Positions 42,749 through 52,823 of a stretch of DNA of 64,000 nt are shown piece after piece. The first letter of the stretch is position 1, and each line of letters opens with the position of its first letter. The translations under genes were made by a program, and so were the position numbers. Source of the DNA: Rheum nobile (lineage: Eukaryota; Streptophyta; Magnoliopsida; Caryophyllales; Polygonaceae); the NCBI GenBank assembly GCA_027886185.1, contig WOAB01000589.1, positions 6,515,001 to 6,579,000 on the forward strand, written 5' to 3'. A model generated the notes under the pieces. It was not told where the DNA came from. It did no database searches and was given only the letters and a program-made list of their open reading frames with translations.

Positions 42749-45527
42749 GACATCAAGGAACCAACTCTACAATTACAAGTGTCAGGAGAGGCTGAAATGC
42801 AGGGGGAATTTGACGGTGCCGCAATACATGCTGGATTTTCTAGACGCGAGACATTATTATACAAGCTATGAGACGCGTCGCAATGAAGAAGGGAAGGAGG
42901 TTTTGAGTGACATTTTTATTTCTCACCCCGGAGCTAGACATTTGTTGAGTTTGTTCTCTAGCATCGTCATCATGGATACGATGTACAAGACAAACAGGTA
43001 TGAATATGTTCAATTATCACTATTATTACATCTAAAATATGTAATTGCATATAAATGTTATAATTTTTACATTTATAGGGACGGTATGCCTTTGTTGGAG
43101 TTTGTTGGATTCACTTGCACCAATCGTAAGTTTTATATTGCGATCGTATTCATGTATTATGAGACGACGGAGCACTACACATGGGCCTTGGACCGCCTTA
43201 AGATCATTCTCGGGGGACAGGAACCCAAGGCGATCATGTCAGATCGAGAGCTCGGTCTTGTGAAAGTCGTCGATATAGTCTTTCCCAACACGAAGCATCT
43301 GTTGTGTAGGGTCCATGTGAACTGCAACGTGGAAGCTTTTGCAATGAAATGGGTCCCCAATGTTGACCATTTTAGTGGTAATATTCGTTGGTTGTTAAGT
43401 TCGCCCACCGAGGATGTGTACAACGAGCGACTTGAATACTTGACGGAAAAGTGGAATAAGCTACCCTGGCTGATGGAATACGTGAAGAGGGTATGGCTTG
43501 ATGACTACAAGAAGATGCTAGTCTGTGTATGGTGCGACACGGTTCTCCATTTCGGCACAAGATCATCAAACAGGTAAATTATTAAGTGATCATGTAAAAG
43601 GTAAATTCATAAATGCAACTAAGCGTAACTTGGGTTTTATTTTCAGGGTTGAGAGTCAGCACTCTATGCTGAAGGACGGGATCGAATCGTCGGTTGGAGG
43701 CTTGGAGACCCTCGTGTAACAAATTGACAATATGTTTGCTGATCAGATTCGGGAAATCAGGGGTGATATGGAGCATAGTGCTTTTAAGGCGCCCACATAG
43801 ATCGTAACCGGGCCGACTTGGGTGAAGACATTTTTCAGGCGCATTCTTTATAAGGTCTCGGAAAAGTGCTTAAGAATGTTATACACTTCAGTTGTTAGGG
43901 CCATGCAAGGAAAAATTCCCGAGGAAGAATGCCGTGATGTGTTTTGGAGAGCCACCCTAGGCCTGCCTTGCCCATACACGATCAAGGAATATGTAAAGGC
44001 CGGTTTCCCGTTGAGGCCAAGTGGAATCCACATTTATTGGAAGCAAATCAAGTGGGAAGGGGTTGGGCATGCTGAGCTCGCACCGAATGAGGACGTCTTT
44101 ATCTCAGAAGAAGATGTCCTCTTAGGTTCCATGTTTGGAGATTGGAGCAACGAAGAATTGGCCCCAAAGCTGAAGACCGACTTTGCACGCCGGTACAAAG
44201 CTTTCCATGAGCCGAGATCATGTACCGCAGAAGAGCCCCCGGCCGCTTCGACCAAGAAGGGTAGACCTAAAAAGAAGAAGAACGATACCAAGAGGGACCC
44301 TAGTTGGTTCGAGAACGTGGCGGAAGAAAAAAGGAAGAAGGACGAGGAAAAGAAGAAGAAGGACGAGGAAAAGAAGAAGAAGGCCGAGGACCAGAAAAAT
44401 TCCTCTGTGGGATCTAAAGGACGCCCTCCGAGCGGTAAGCGGCGTAGAGGAGTTTCACTTGGCAAAGAAAGCACCAGTAGAGCACCTCATGGTGACATGG
44501 ACATTATTTACCTCGGCTTCAACTGGGGTCGAGATAATATTGATTCATTTATGTTCGCCTACATTGGAGGAGTACATAATGTAATGGGCGATGGTCATTG
44601 TGGGTACCGTTCACTTGCGGTACTATTAGGGCGTGACGAAGACGCTTATCGGTACGTCCGATGGGAGCTTTCCAAGGAGCTATAACAACGCCGAACGTTG
44701 TACACCCCGGCTTATAATGTCACCCCCATATCGGACCTCATCAGGTTTGTGAATTTTACCGGGGTATGCACGACGGATCACTAGATGGAAGTTCCTATGG
44801 TCGGCTTGGTATTTGCCACACGATACCAGGTGGCTCTTGGTGTGCTATCATATGCTGGACCTCACACATTCCTCCCAATGTGGGCTCCCCCAGGCGCACA
44901 ACCTCCCACTACGGTGCATGCGATAGCCCTTGTAGGCAACCGTGACCATTTTGTACCGGTAAGCATTTCCACATTCGATCATCATTAACCTTTATTTTTT
45001 TCTAATGTATTCTAACCCTTGAATTTGTAAAGCTTTGGCTAGTTGATGATCTTTGTCTGATTCTACCCCTGCCCGGAGTTTGGACCCGATGGAAAGATGC
45101 AAGCATTGAAGGATGGGAGCAACCATTTCAGGCTAGGATGCAAGATTACGTTATCCAAAGGACCATGGGTGGTAACGGTCCCATATTTCCATAGTCCTAG
45201 AACTTAGGATATCCAACTACTACAAATGTTGGATCGGGATGGAGTTGGATATGATTAGTCGATGTAAATCCACTCCTTTTCCAAATTGTAAAGTAAAATT
45301 ACCAAATTTTGACATTGTAAAGTGATTTTTTTGGGATGGAAACACAAAACTTCAACGATTGGGATTCCTGGGTAAGGAAAATGTGCTCTATCCATCAATC
45401 CACCTAGGAGAAGTGTCAGAAACCCTAAAGTGTCAGAAATATTTTACCCTACCTTATGTCCTATGAGACCCTAAACCCTAAATCCCAAACCCTCTTAAAT
45501 CCTGAAATTAACCCCCTCACAACTAGT

Positions 45528-46560
45528 TGGGCGCAACGGCGTCACGCCCAGAATTCTGGGCGCAACCTCGTTGCGCCCAACTGGTTGTGAGGGGGTTTAG
45601 GGTAGGGTTATTTAGGGTTTAGGGTTTTAATGGCTTGGGTCCATTCATCAGGGTTCAATGTTTGGATTCATTAAATTTTTTGGGGATAAAATATCTTGAA
45701 TATGTATATATTGGCCCGATATTTTGTAGTTTTTTTCGTAACCCTAAATGTACTTCTGAAGCTCTTCTACTGAAGGACCATCAGAGAAACTCAAATAACC
45801 CCAAACAAATTTGGGATTATTTGAGTTTCTCAACCTATATCTGTTCTCAACCTTTGTACTATGAGACCCTAAACCCTAAAATTAACCCCCTCAATTTTGG
45901 GCGCAACGGTGTCGTGCCCAGAATGTTGGGCACAATGGCGTTGCGCCCAACTGGTTGTGAGGGGGTTTAGGGTAGGGTTTAGGGTTTGGGGTTTAGGTTT
46001 AGGGTTTAGTTCATTACAGTATAAGGTTTAAGCTAATATGGTTTATTTTCACCGAAAAGCTCCCAATATCAACATATGGACATAATATTTTTCTAAACCG
46101 ATGAGGTTGATATTTCTCAATACAAGAGTCAAACCCTATGAGCTCAATCGCCTCTACACACCGCCCAAACTAGAGGTTGAAGGGTTTGAGATTTAGGGGA
46201 TTTTACCATACCCTATGTCCTATGATATCCTAAACCCTAAACCCTAAACCCTCCAAAATCCTAAAATTAACCCCCTCTAGTTTAGGCACAACGGTGTAGC
46301 GCCCAGATCCAGATTCAAAATTTGATTTTTTTTTTTTAATTTTAAATTTTTATATTTCAATTTTTTTTTATATTTAAATATTTAAATTAAATGTAAACCG
46401 GTTCAGATAATTTTTTTTTAAATGATGAACCGGCTCAACCTAAACCGGATCCCCAAACCCGGTTTCTACTCTTGGACGCAACATAGTTGCGTCCAAGATT
46501 AAATCTTTTTTTTTAAAAAAAAATTCCGATTTTGGGCGCAACCAGGTTGCACCCAAAATC
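45528..46560. promoter_or_regulatory. Right palindrome array of MULE2
   Basis: Palindromes like TTGGGCGCAAC…GTTGCGCCCAA at about 45528, 45558, 45898, 45927, 46284, 46474 and 46533, separated by AACCCTAAA/TTTAGGGTT phrases. No gene in this stretch. Confidence 0.65.
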
Positions 46561-46590
46561 GGGTGCGCGGCAAGAAAAAACGGGTGCGAA

Positions 46591-46781
46591 CATTCTACCC
46601 GAAAAAAATTTGGGTGAGGGGATGACGTCGCAGTCCAAGGACAGGGAAGACTAAAGGGCTCAAAGAGCACTTACAGAGAGATTTACATATGCCTCACCTC
46701 AAGAAGACTATTGGGGGCTCGAACCTGTGACATGTCAGACCGAGACCCTATCATGCTCCACTAGGCCAATCCCTTGAGGTT
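46591..46781 (-). mobile_element. SINE (tRNA-derived), remainder after MULE2 insertion
   Basis: On the minus strand the 5' head has box A (TGGCCTAGTGGA, near 46770) and box B (GGTTCGAGCCCC, near 46715). The body runs left to 46591. The missing tail (38319-38335) lies across MULE2. The exact 19-bp duplication at 38300-38318 and 46782-46800 frames the original SINE of about 208 bp. Confidence 0.7.
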
Positions 46782-46800
46782 TCGGTGTAACCATAATTTT

Positions 46801-47465
46801 ATATGGAATAAATTAATCTTAAAATATTTAAAAAAAATATATATTTATATTATAGATGATAAACATTGTACACTTCTAAGATTTTTGAGTTAATCCTCTA
46901 CACACGTTGTCGCCATGATGCCGATGCCCACGTAGCCGGCCTTGTGCATGGAGCACACCTCAGGCGCGCCCTGCGTGTACTGCCCCGCGCTCTATGCCTA
47001 CCCGTGCAGTCGCCAAACATCGCACGGCCACGTGGTGCCCAAGTGTGGGGCACACGCTCAGACGTGCTCCATGTGTGGCGCGCGCCCCACCATGTGGCGC
47101 GGCTTCGCTGGGCAGCACCGCAAGCCATTGGGCCTAGCCTGCAGCACCTCAACGAGGCCCAATGGATGCACATCTGGTTGTTTCATGTCAACAAGAGCTC
47201 TTTCTTTTCAGGGTTCAAGTGAGAACAAAACACTTTGAAGTTAAGCGTGCTAGGGCGAGAGTAGTACCAACGCTAGTACAAAAGTAGGCATTTACCGCAT
47301 AATTTTTGCAGCGGATTTTAAAAGACGGAATTGCAAAAATACCAACTTTTGAAAGGGTGTTTGCAAAAGTATAAGGTTTTAAAAATTATTGCAAAAGTAC
47401 CATAAAGCTGCAAAACTTTAACAAAAAGAAGGTAAATTCATATTTTTATTTACCTTTTCTTTTAG
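46801..47465. other. Intergenic, with a GC-rich island
   Basis: 46900-47200 is much more GC-rich than its surroundings and reads as Cys-rich peptides in two frames, without a recognisable domain. No gene can be supported. Confidence 0.4.
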
Positions 47466-47519
47466 GTGAGAATTAAACTTTTAAGGAGACTAATTATACT
47501 TAACAACTATAACAGGTTT

Positions 47520-48071
47520 AAGCTTCCTCCTCCTCTGCTTCGAATTTCTTCTCATCGGCGCTGCTGCCTTCACCATCTCTGGCCCTCCGCTGCCGCCGCT
47601 TCCGGTTCCAATTTCTCCTTCGCTGCTGTCTCTTTCGCCGCTGCTTCCGGCTCCACTACAGATCTCAACCGTTCAAAATTTCTACTTCCAAACTTGGCAT
47701 TCCAATCAACACTCGTCCGCCGGCGTCGACGGTACTGTCCCGCCGGAAAACCTAAGGCATATTTTGTCTGAGCTCATTCTGGGAGCAGTGCGGCGGCAGA
47801 TGGGGAGGTGACGGCGCTGGATTCTCGGAATCTGGTGGAGAAAAGGACGCCAGAGCAGCCAGGAGGGAAGATGGTGGTGGAGTTGGTCGATGCTTTCAAC
47901 GAGGTTACCGAGAGGATGAGCATGAGCAAGCTCTCGACCAGCTCTTCTCGCATTCTCTTTAAGACCTTGAAGCTTTCGATTCCGATTTTACAGTCTTTGC
48001 CTCTCACTCCTGACGGCCGCTCTCCTCTTTCCAAAGCTCTGTCGATCGCTGTCATGCTTGCGGATCTTCAG
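47520..48071 (+). pseudogene. First exon of a CRSH/RSH-like plastid (p)ppGpp synthase gene, broken
   Basis: One frame gives an Arg/Ser-rich, transit-peptide-like N terminus, then a TGA at 47769-47771, then about 100 residues ending at a GT donor after …MLADLQ (48071, phase 0). The segment ELVDAFNEVTERM, LSTSSSRILFKTLKLSIPILQSLP, DGRSPLSKALSIAVMLADLQ resembles the start of the HD domain of plant RelA/SpoT homologues, best my memory of CRSH. No following exon (expected to begin with a MDAEVIS-like phrase) is seen before the repeats. The stop and missing exons suggest a pseudogene fragment, unless the stop is avoided by another start or a sequencing error. Confidence 0.45.
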
Positions 48072-49050
48072 GTAGTGGTGTAGTACACTGAATTTTTGAA
48101 TTGAACTTGAAATTGGAAGTGTTTAACTACTTGTTACAGTTGAAGAATTAATTTGTGGAAACTGGTGGCTTAAGCCACCATTTCATATTGTGCTCGTTCC
48201 GCAGATATTTGCTGTTATTCTCTTGAGCTAGAGTGTTTCTCAATTCTTCGTGATCTAGCTTTAAATTACCTCAGTTGTGCCCTTCAGCTTACATAGTATT
48301 CTTCATTGTTCAATTAAAATACTCAAGTACAAATCTTCAGCCTTAATTTAGCAGTTGGAAGCTGCTTACTTCATGATTACGGATCACAATGTAGCACAAC
48401 TTAACATTAAGAAGAGTCATCTTATATACCTGAAGTACACAAAGCACATTCAATGTATAAGTGCTTTTTAAGAAACCAGGGAGCTGTGTTGATGACTGAT
48501 AATATTGCATGGAGATTTTGTGTGGGTAGAAATTCTTATAGACATAACATGCATCAATAGGAAGCTTGTTTTGCTCCAATGCAATATACGATTCAACTCA
48601 TTCATGGTGTCCCATAATGACAGTGTATTTGAAATTTTGAATCATCTTAGAGATGACTAGATCTCAACAGTTGGGTTCTTGCTGTATCCGTGTTCTTCTC
48701 CTACTTAGCTTTCAGATAAGGAAACAATATGTGAGAATTTTAATACAAAAAGGTGTGAAGGAAGTGATTCAACTTTCAAGTCGTCCCAAACCTGAATGGG
48801 TGGGCTTTTTTTAAGAGGGAAAATGTGAGTTTGCTGACAAGTTGTCCTTGAAGGAAGTTTCATCCAATGATTTATCAATGGAAGTGGTCCTTATCGATTT
48901 TGTTTTTGTCCCTCTTTTTTCTGTTAATTAAACTCGTTTCTTAGCCGCGTTAAGAAAAGGACCAATTTTGAGTGGTTATCAATTCAACAAGGATCACAAC
49001 TAATAAATGCAAATTTAAGTGTTTCTCATTACGTAACCAACCAACGTTGG
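48072..49050. other. Intron-like or intergenic AT-rich DNA, no gene
   Basis: Follows the GT donor of the CRSH-like exon. No second exon or known repeat recognised, except that 48960-49050 belongs to the repeat family of the next region. Confidence 0.35.
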
Positions 49051-49644
49051 TTTAAAATTTAAAGTCAATATAATAGAGTAATGACCTGACTACATACAAA
49101 TATGGCCTGATAAAGTGAATATTACTCTGAAATTTGAAAATTTAAAGTCAATATAACCTGACTATGTACAAATATGGCCTGAAATTTGAAAATTTAAAGT
49201 CCATAACAAGTACTGTTGAGAATGCAGCTCTCCAGACCATCATACGTTATTGTTATCTCCATTGTGTGTAACGCTCCATGATTCTTTCGACGCAACTGAA
49301 ATTGTTGTTTTCTTTCGTCATATGTCCTTGATTTAGGCATAATGATGTATTCTGGGGACGTAATTGGTATATTTAAATACATTATGTTAGGTATGTATCA
49401 ACAAATTAGAAATGAACCTATGGAATGTATATTCTCTACTCCTAACAAGCTCCAAATATATGCTGTAATTCTCTTCTTCTTTTTGGTCAAGAGGTCTGCT
49501 ACACTTGTTTTTAAGCGAACAAAACTTGAAGGGTTGATGTGCTTTATGGTACTAAGTGGCAGTGCTAAGTATTTTTTGCCAAGAAATTAGGAAAGCATTG
49601 GAATTCCTCTGGTTTTAGTGAGTGTGTTCAGAGTACGTTTGCCC

Positions 49645-49734
49645 TTCGGACGGCGGGGCCGCCCGATTCTAAAGCTGGGCTCTTCCCGGTTCGCTCGCCG
49701 TTACTAGGGGAATCCTTGTAAGTTTCTTTTCCTC
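49645..49734 (-). rRNA. Fragment of nuclear 26S rRNA gene, 5' region
   Basis: On the minus strand this reads GAGGAAAAGAAACTTACAAG, then GATTCCCCTAGTAACGGCG, AGCGAACCGGGAAGAGCCC, AGCTTTAGAATCGGGCGG and CCCCGCCGTCCGAA. This is the conserved start of plant 26S rRNA with about one substitution in the part I can recall. Only about 85-90 bp are present. It ends abruptly against the repeat family on the right. A non-functional insertion. Confidence 0.8.
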
Positions 49735-50340
49735 ACTTTATCAGGCCACATGTGTACCAAGTCAAGTTAATGCTCTTGTGAATTAAAAGACAAATTATCT
49801 TATGATCGAGTTGATTTTGTTTCTTTCCGTACCAATAAGTTTACACCAAAATTCCCCCAAAAATTGTTGATTTTGAAGACAATGAAGAATGTCTCAATCT
49901 TCTTGAAAAGGTACTTCGAAATCATCTCTACTGTGCTGAGATTAGTGTTAGATCTTGTCATGGGAAATTTGTATGTTCAATTATGCTGATCTTTTGTGTC
50001 CTTGATTAAATAGAAAATCACGCTTTCATAATTTGAAATTTTCAGCTTTAGGTATAATCTCCATAGTAAAATGCTGATCTTTTATGCTGAAATTTGAAAT
50101 TGACTAACATTTAAAATTATGTGAAATAAAAGAGCATTGACCTGACATAGTATACATGTGACTTGACATCGTATAAGTGTGGCCTGACAAAGTAAATATT
50201 GCTCTGAAATTTGAAATTGACTAACATTTGAAATTCTGTGAAATAAAAGACCATTGACCTGACTTAATATACATGTGACCTGACTTCGTATAAATGTGGC
50301 CTGACAAAGCACATAATGCTCTGTTATGTAACAAAATTTA

Positions 50341-50519
50341 CCCTTCCAATGGATTGGAGGCGAAGCCCTCTCGAGATATCAAGTCTCTCAAGTCGGCTTG
50401 AGCGAGCAATTGGTCTCTGAATCCACATATTCAGTATCCTTCAAAGGTCTGTTGTTGCTTGACGGTCATGAGTTTTAGGTTCCTATGGCGACCATCGCCC
50501 TCGTCGTCACTGATGGCCG
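50341..50519. other. Unassigned segment between inverted repeat arrays
   Basis: About 180 bp, more GC-rich than its surroundings and with a gene-like look, between opposite-facing repeat arrays. No frame is open throughout on either strand; minus-strand pieces such as DLRDLISREGFASNP are not recognisable. Could be a captured gene fragment. Confidence 0.3.
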
Positions 50520-52640
50520 AAACAGAGCATTATGTACTTTATCAGACCACATTTATACCAAGTCAGGTCAATGCTCTGTTATATCACAAAATTTCAAATG
50601 TTAGCCGATTTTAAATGTTAGAGCAATATTCACTTTACCAGGCATAATTTATACGTAGTCAGGTCAATGCTCTGTTATATCACAAAAATTCAAATGTTAG
50701 CCGATTTTAAATGTCATAGCAAAATTAACTTTATCAGGCCACATTTGTACGTTGCCAGGTCATTACTCTGTTATATTAACTTTAAATTTGAAACACTTAA
50801 GTTTGCATTTATTAGTTGTGATTCTCGTTGAATTGATAACCACTCATAATATTTACGAGTTTTGATAAGAGAAATACGCCTTAAACCACCATTCATACTT
50901 GGTTGGTTCTGTAATAAGAAACACTAACCACCATCAAAAAATCGATTTTGTGACAAAAAAAATGAATCTAGAGGCTTGTGTTTTATGGGGTGAAATATCA
51001 TTGTCCTTCTCAATCTCATGTTCTTCTATGAAGGACTACTCTGTAATAACCTAATGGGATATGTGAGGTCTAATTTTCATATAAAAAGTTGCTTTTAAAA
51101 ATAAATAAATAAATTGTTTCATGAGTTTGACTTTTGACCGTCAACTTGCATAAAATGTTTCATAAAGACACCAACCAACGTTGGTTTCAAATTTAAAGGC
51201 AATATAAATGTGGTTTCAAATTTAAAGGCAATATAAATGTGGTTTCAACATTTGAAATTTCATTTCTATAAATTTTGTGATATAACACATCATTGAGCTG
51301 ACTTTGTATAAATGTGGTCTGATAAAGTAAATATTGTTCTGACATTTAAAATCGCCTAACATTTAAAACTTCATTTTCGTAAATTTTGTTACATAACAGA
51401 GCATTATGTACTTTATCAGACCACATTTATATGAAGCCATGCCACATTTATTCGAAGTCAGGTCAACTTTCTGTTATATCACAACATTTCATATGTTAGC
51501 CAATTTCAAATTTCAGAGCAATATTCACTTTATCAGGCCACGTTTGTACGTTGTCAGGTCATTACTTTGTTACTCTCCTTCAAAACTTTTGTAAAAATTT
51601 TTACACGTAGATTGTAAAAATTTTGAGTAAGAGAAGCAAGGTGAGCAATGATGAAAAATGTAGATTGTAAACATTGCCCCTTGAGGAGATAATCATTACT
51701 CTCCTTTAAAACATTAGCTAATGGTCATGGTTTTGATGCCAAGCCGGTTAGTCTCTAAAGGATCAAGATTACATGGGCCGTATCAAGCAACTGTAGTAAT
51801 ATCTGAAAAAGGTTTGCTATATATCAAGCAACTGCAGTAATAAATTAAAGTTAGTATAACATCATTTAATTATAATATTCTATGTTTGTTATTTACGTTC
51901 AAGTGCTCAGTCAAAAACTTATGACAATGAAAGATAATTTTTCTACATTGGACTATTCACTTTGAATGTTGGCTTAGTACATCAAACAACAATATAAGAA
52001 AGCTTAAGACGGAAATTGTAGCAATCTTTACTTGAATGCTCATTCCACTGTAACAAGAACAATTATCACTACACACTACTTTCAGCGTCAAGGACTGACG
52101 CTGAAAGTTAGGTCATATTTGTACGAAGTCAGACCACATTTATACGTAGTTAGGTCAATGCTCTGTTATATCATAAAATTTAAAATGTTAGCCGATTTTA
52201 AATGTCATAGCAATATTCACTTTATCAGGCCACATTTGTACGTTGTCAGGTCATTACTCTGTTATATTAACTTTAAGTTTAAAACACTTAAATTTGTATT
52301 TATTAGTTGTGATTGTCGTTGAATTGATAACCACTCATAATATTTACGAGTTTTGATAAGAGAAATATGTCTTAAATGCAAATTTAAGTGTTTCTCATTA
52401 CGAAACTAACCAACGTTGGTTTCAAATTTAAAGTCAATAAAACAGAATAATGACCTGACTAGTACAAATGTGACCTGATAAAGTAAATAGTGCTCTGAAA
52501 TTTGAAAGCAGCTAACTTTTGAAACTTCATTTGAATTTTGTGATATAACAGAGCATTGACCTGACTTCATATAATAGTGGTATGATAAAGTACACAATGC
52601 TCTGTTATTTGAAACCTTGTAACATTTGAAATATCATGTC

Positions 52641-52818
52641 TGTATTTTTTTTGGTAAAATAGGACACCGTAGAAAAAGGCCGTTACAAGCCAAGGACCTT
52701 GTCATTTGAGAGTAAAGAAAGAAAACTACCATTGCCAAACAAGGCAAGGAAGGGCTAAGTAGAGCAACAAAGAGCAAAATACATAAAGCACCAAATACTA
52801 GCAAAAAAAGACCTCAGG
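52641..52818 (-). mobile_element. LINE-like 3' tail interrupted by element B
   Basis: On the minus strand this ends in GGTGTCCTATTTTACC followed by an A8 run, which looks like a poly(A)-tailed retroposon end. Element B inserted here (AAACG duplication), and the rest of the retroposon may continue at 63493-64000. No domain seen. Confidence 0.35.
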
Positions 52819-52823
52819 AAACG

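Larger units (their letters stand above)
38853..45194 (+). pseudogene. MULE transposase with C-terminal OTU-like domain (MULE2), interrupted
   Basis: Exon 1 begins at 38853 (MSLSRVDDALG…). Exon 2 starts after an AG at 39244 and has the DNA-binding region (VILSCEKSG, CPFQLHG); it is interrupted at 39763-42748 by a compound insertion and resumes at 42754. Exon 3 (~43079-43573) has the transposase core: GFTCTNRKFYIAIVFM, WALDRLKIIL, IMSDRELGLVKV and CRVHVNCNVEAF. Exon 4 (~43647 on) carries the C-terminal part, a Lys/Glu-rich linker, the OTU motif GDGHCGYRSLAVLLGR (~44587-44634) and DHFVPV (~44944). A last exon ends at 45194. In-frame stops occur near 39555, 43719, 43798, 44683 and 44782. Broken, but the exon layout parallels MULE1. 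Confidence 0.8.
38336..46590 (+). mobile_element. MULE2: second Mutator-like transposon
   Basis: Imperfect terminal inverted repeats: TTCACAGCCG, T tract, GC-rich, GCACCCGATTTT at left; AAAATCGGGTGC…AAAAAACGGGTGCGAA at right. No clean 9-bp duplication is visible (both flanks share ATTCT). It encodes on the plus strand a transposase-OTU protein homologous to that of MULE1. Palindromes of the type GGGCGCAAC…GTTGCGCCC occur near both ends. A 3-kb compound insertion (39763-42748) interrupts exon 2. The right end (45200-46590) is non-coding, with AACCCTAAA-type phrases between palindromes. No PMD or GRF cargo is present. Confidence 0.82.
49051..52640. repeat. Field of dispersed direct and inverted ~95-bp repeats
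   Basis: A unit with landmarks AGAGCATTGACCTGACTT, GTATAAATGTGGCCTGA and TAAAGTAAATATTGCTCTGA occurs in plus orientation at about 49075-49215, 50110-50335, 51285-51400 and 52440-52610. It occurs in minus orientation at about 49735-49790, 50520-50780, 51400-51560 and 52110-52270. Inverted pairs meet at about 51400 and flank 50341-50519. A longer partner (GTGGTTATCAATTCAAC…GTGTTTCTCATTACG) also occurs in both orientations (48970, 50800, 52290, 52390). No coding genes. Possibly remnants of several foldback or MITE-like elements. Confidence 0.6.

Noticed and set aside
44034..44584. Ser/Phe-rich minus-strand and Arg-rich plus-strand frames
   Set aside because: Out-of-frame readings of the Lys/Glu-rich linker in the MULE2 transposase.
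46700..46781. tRNA gene on the minus strand
   Set aside because: Box A and box B are present but the acceptor stem does not close and the sequence continues into a SINE body with a target duplication; the same applies to 42213-42300.
52065..52115. Short hairpin CTTTCAGCGTC…GACGCTGAAAG after CACTACA, as a CACTA-type end
   Set aside because: No matching opposite terminus or 3-bp duplication found.
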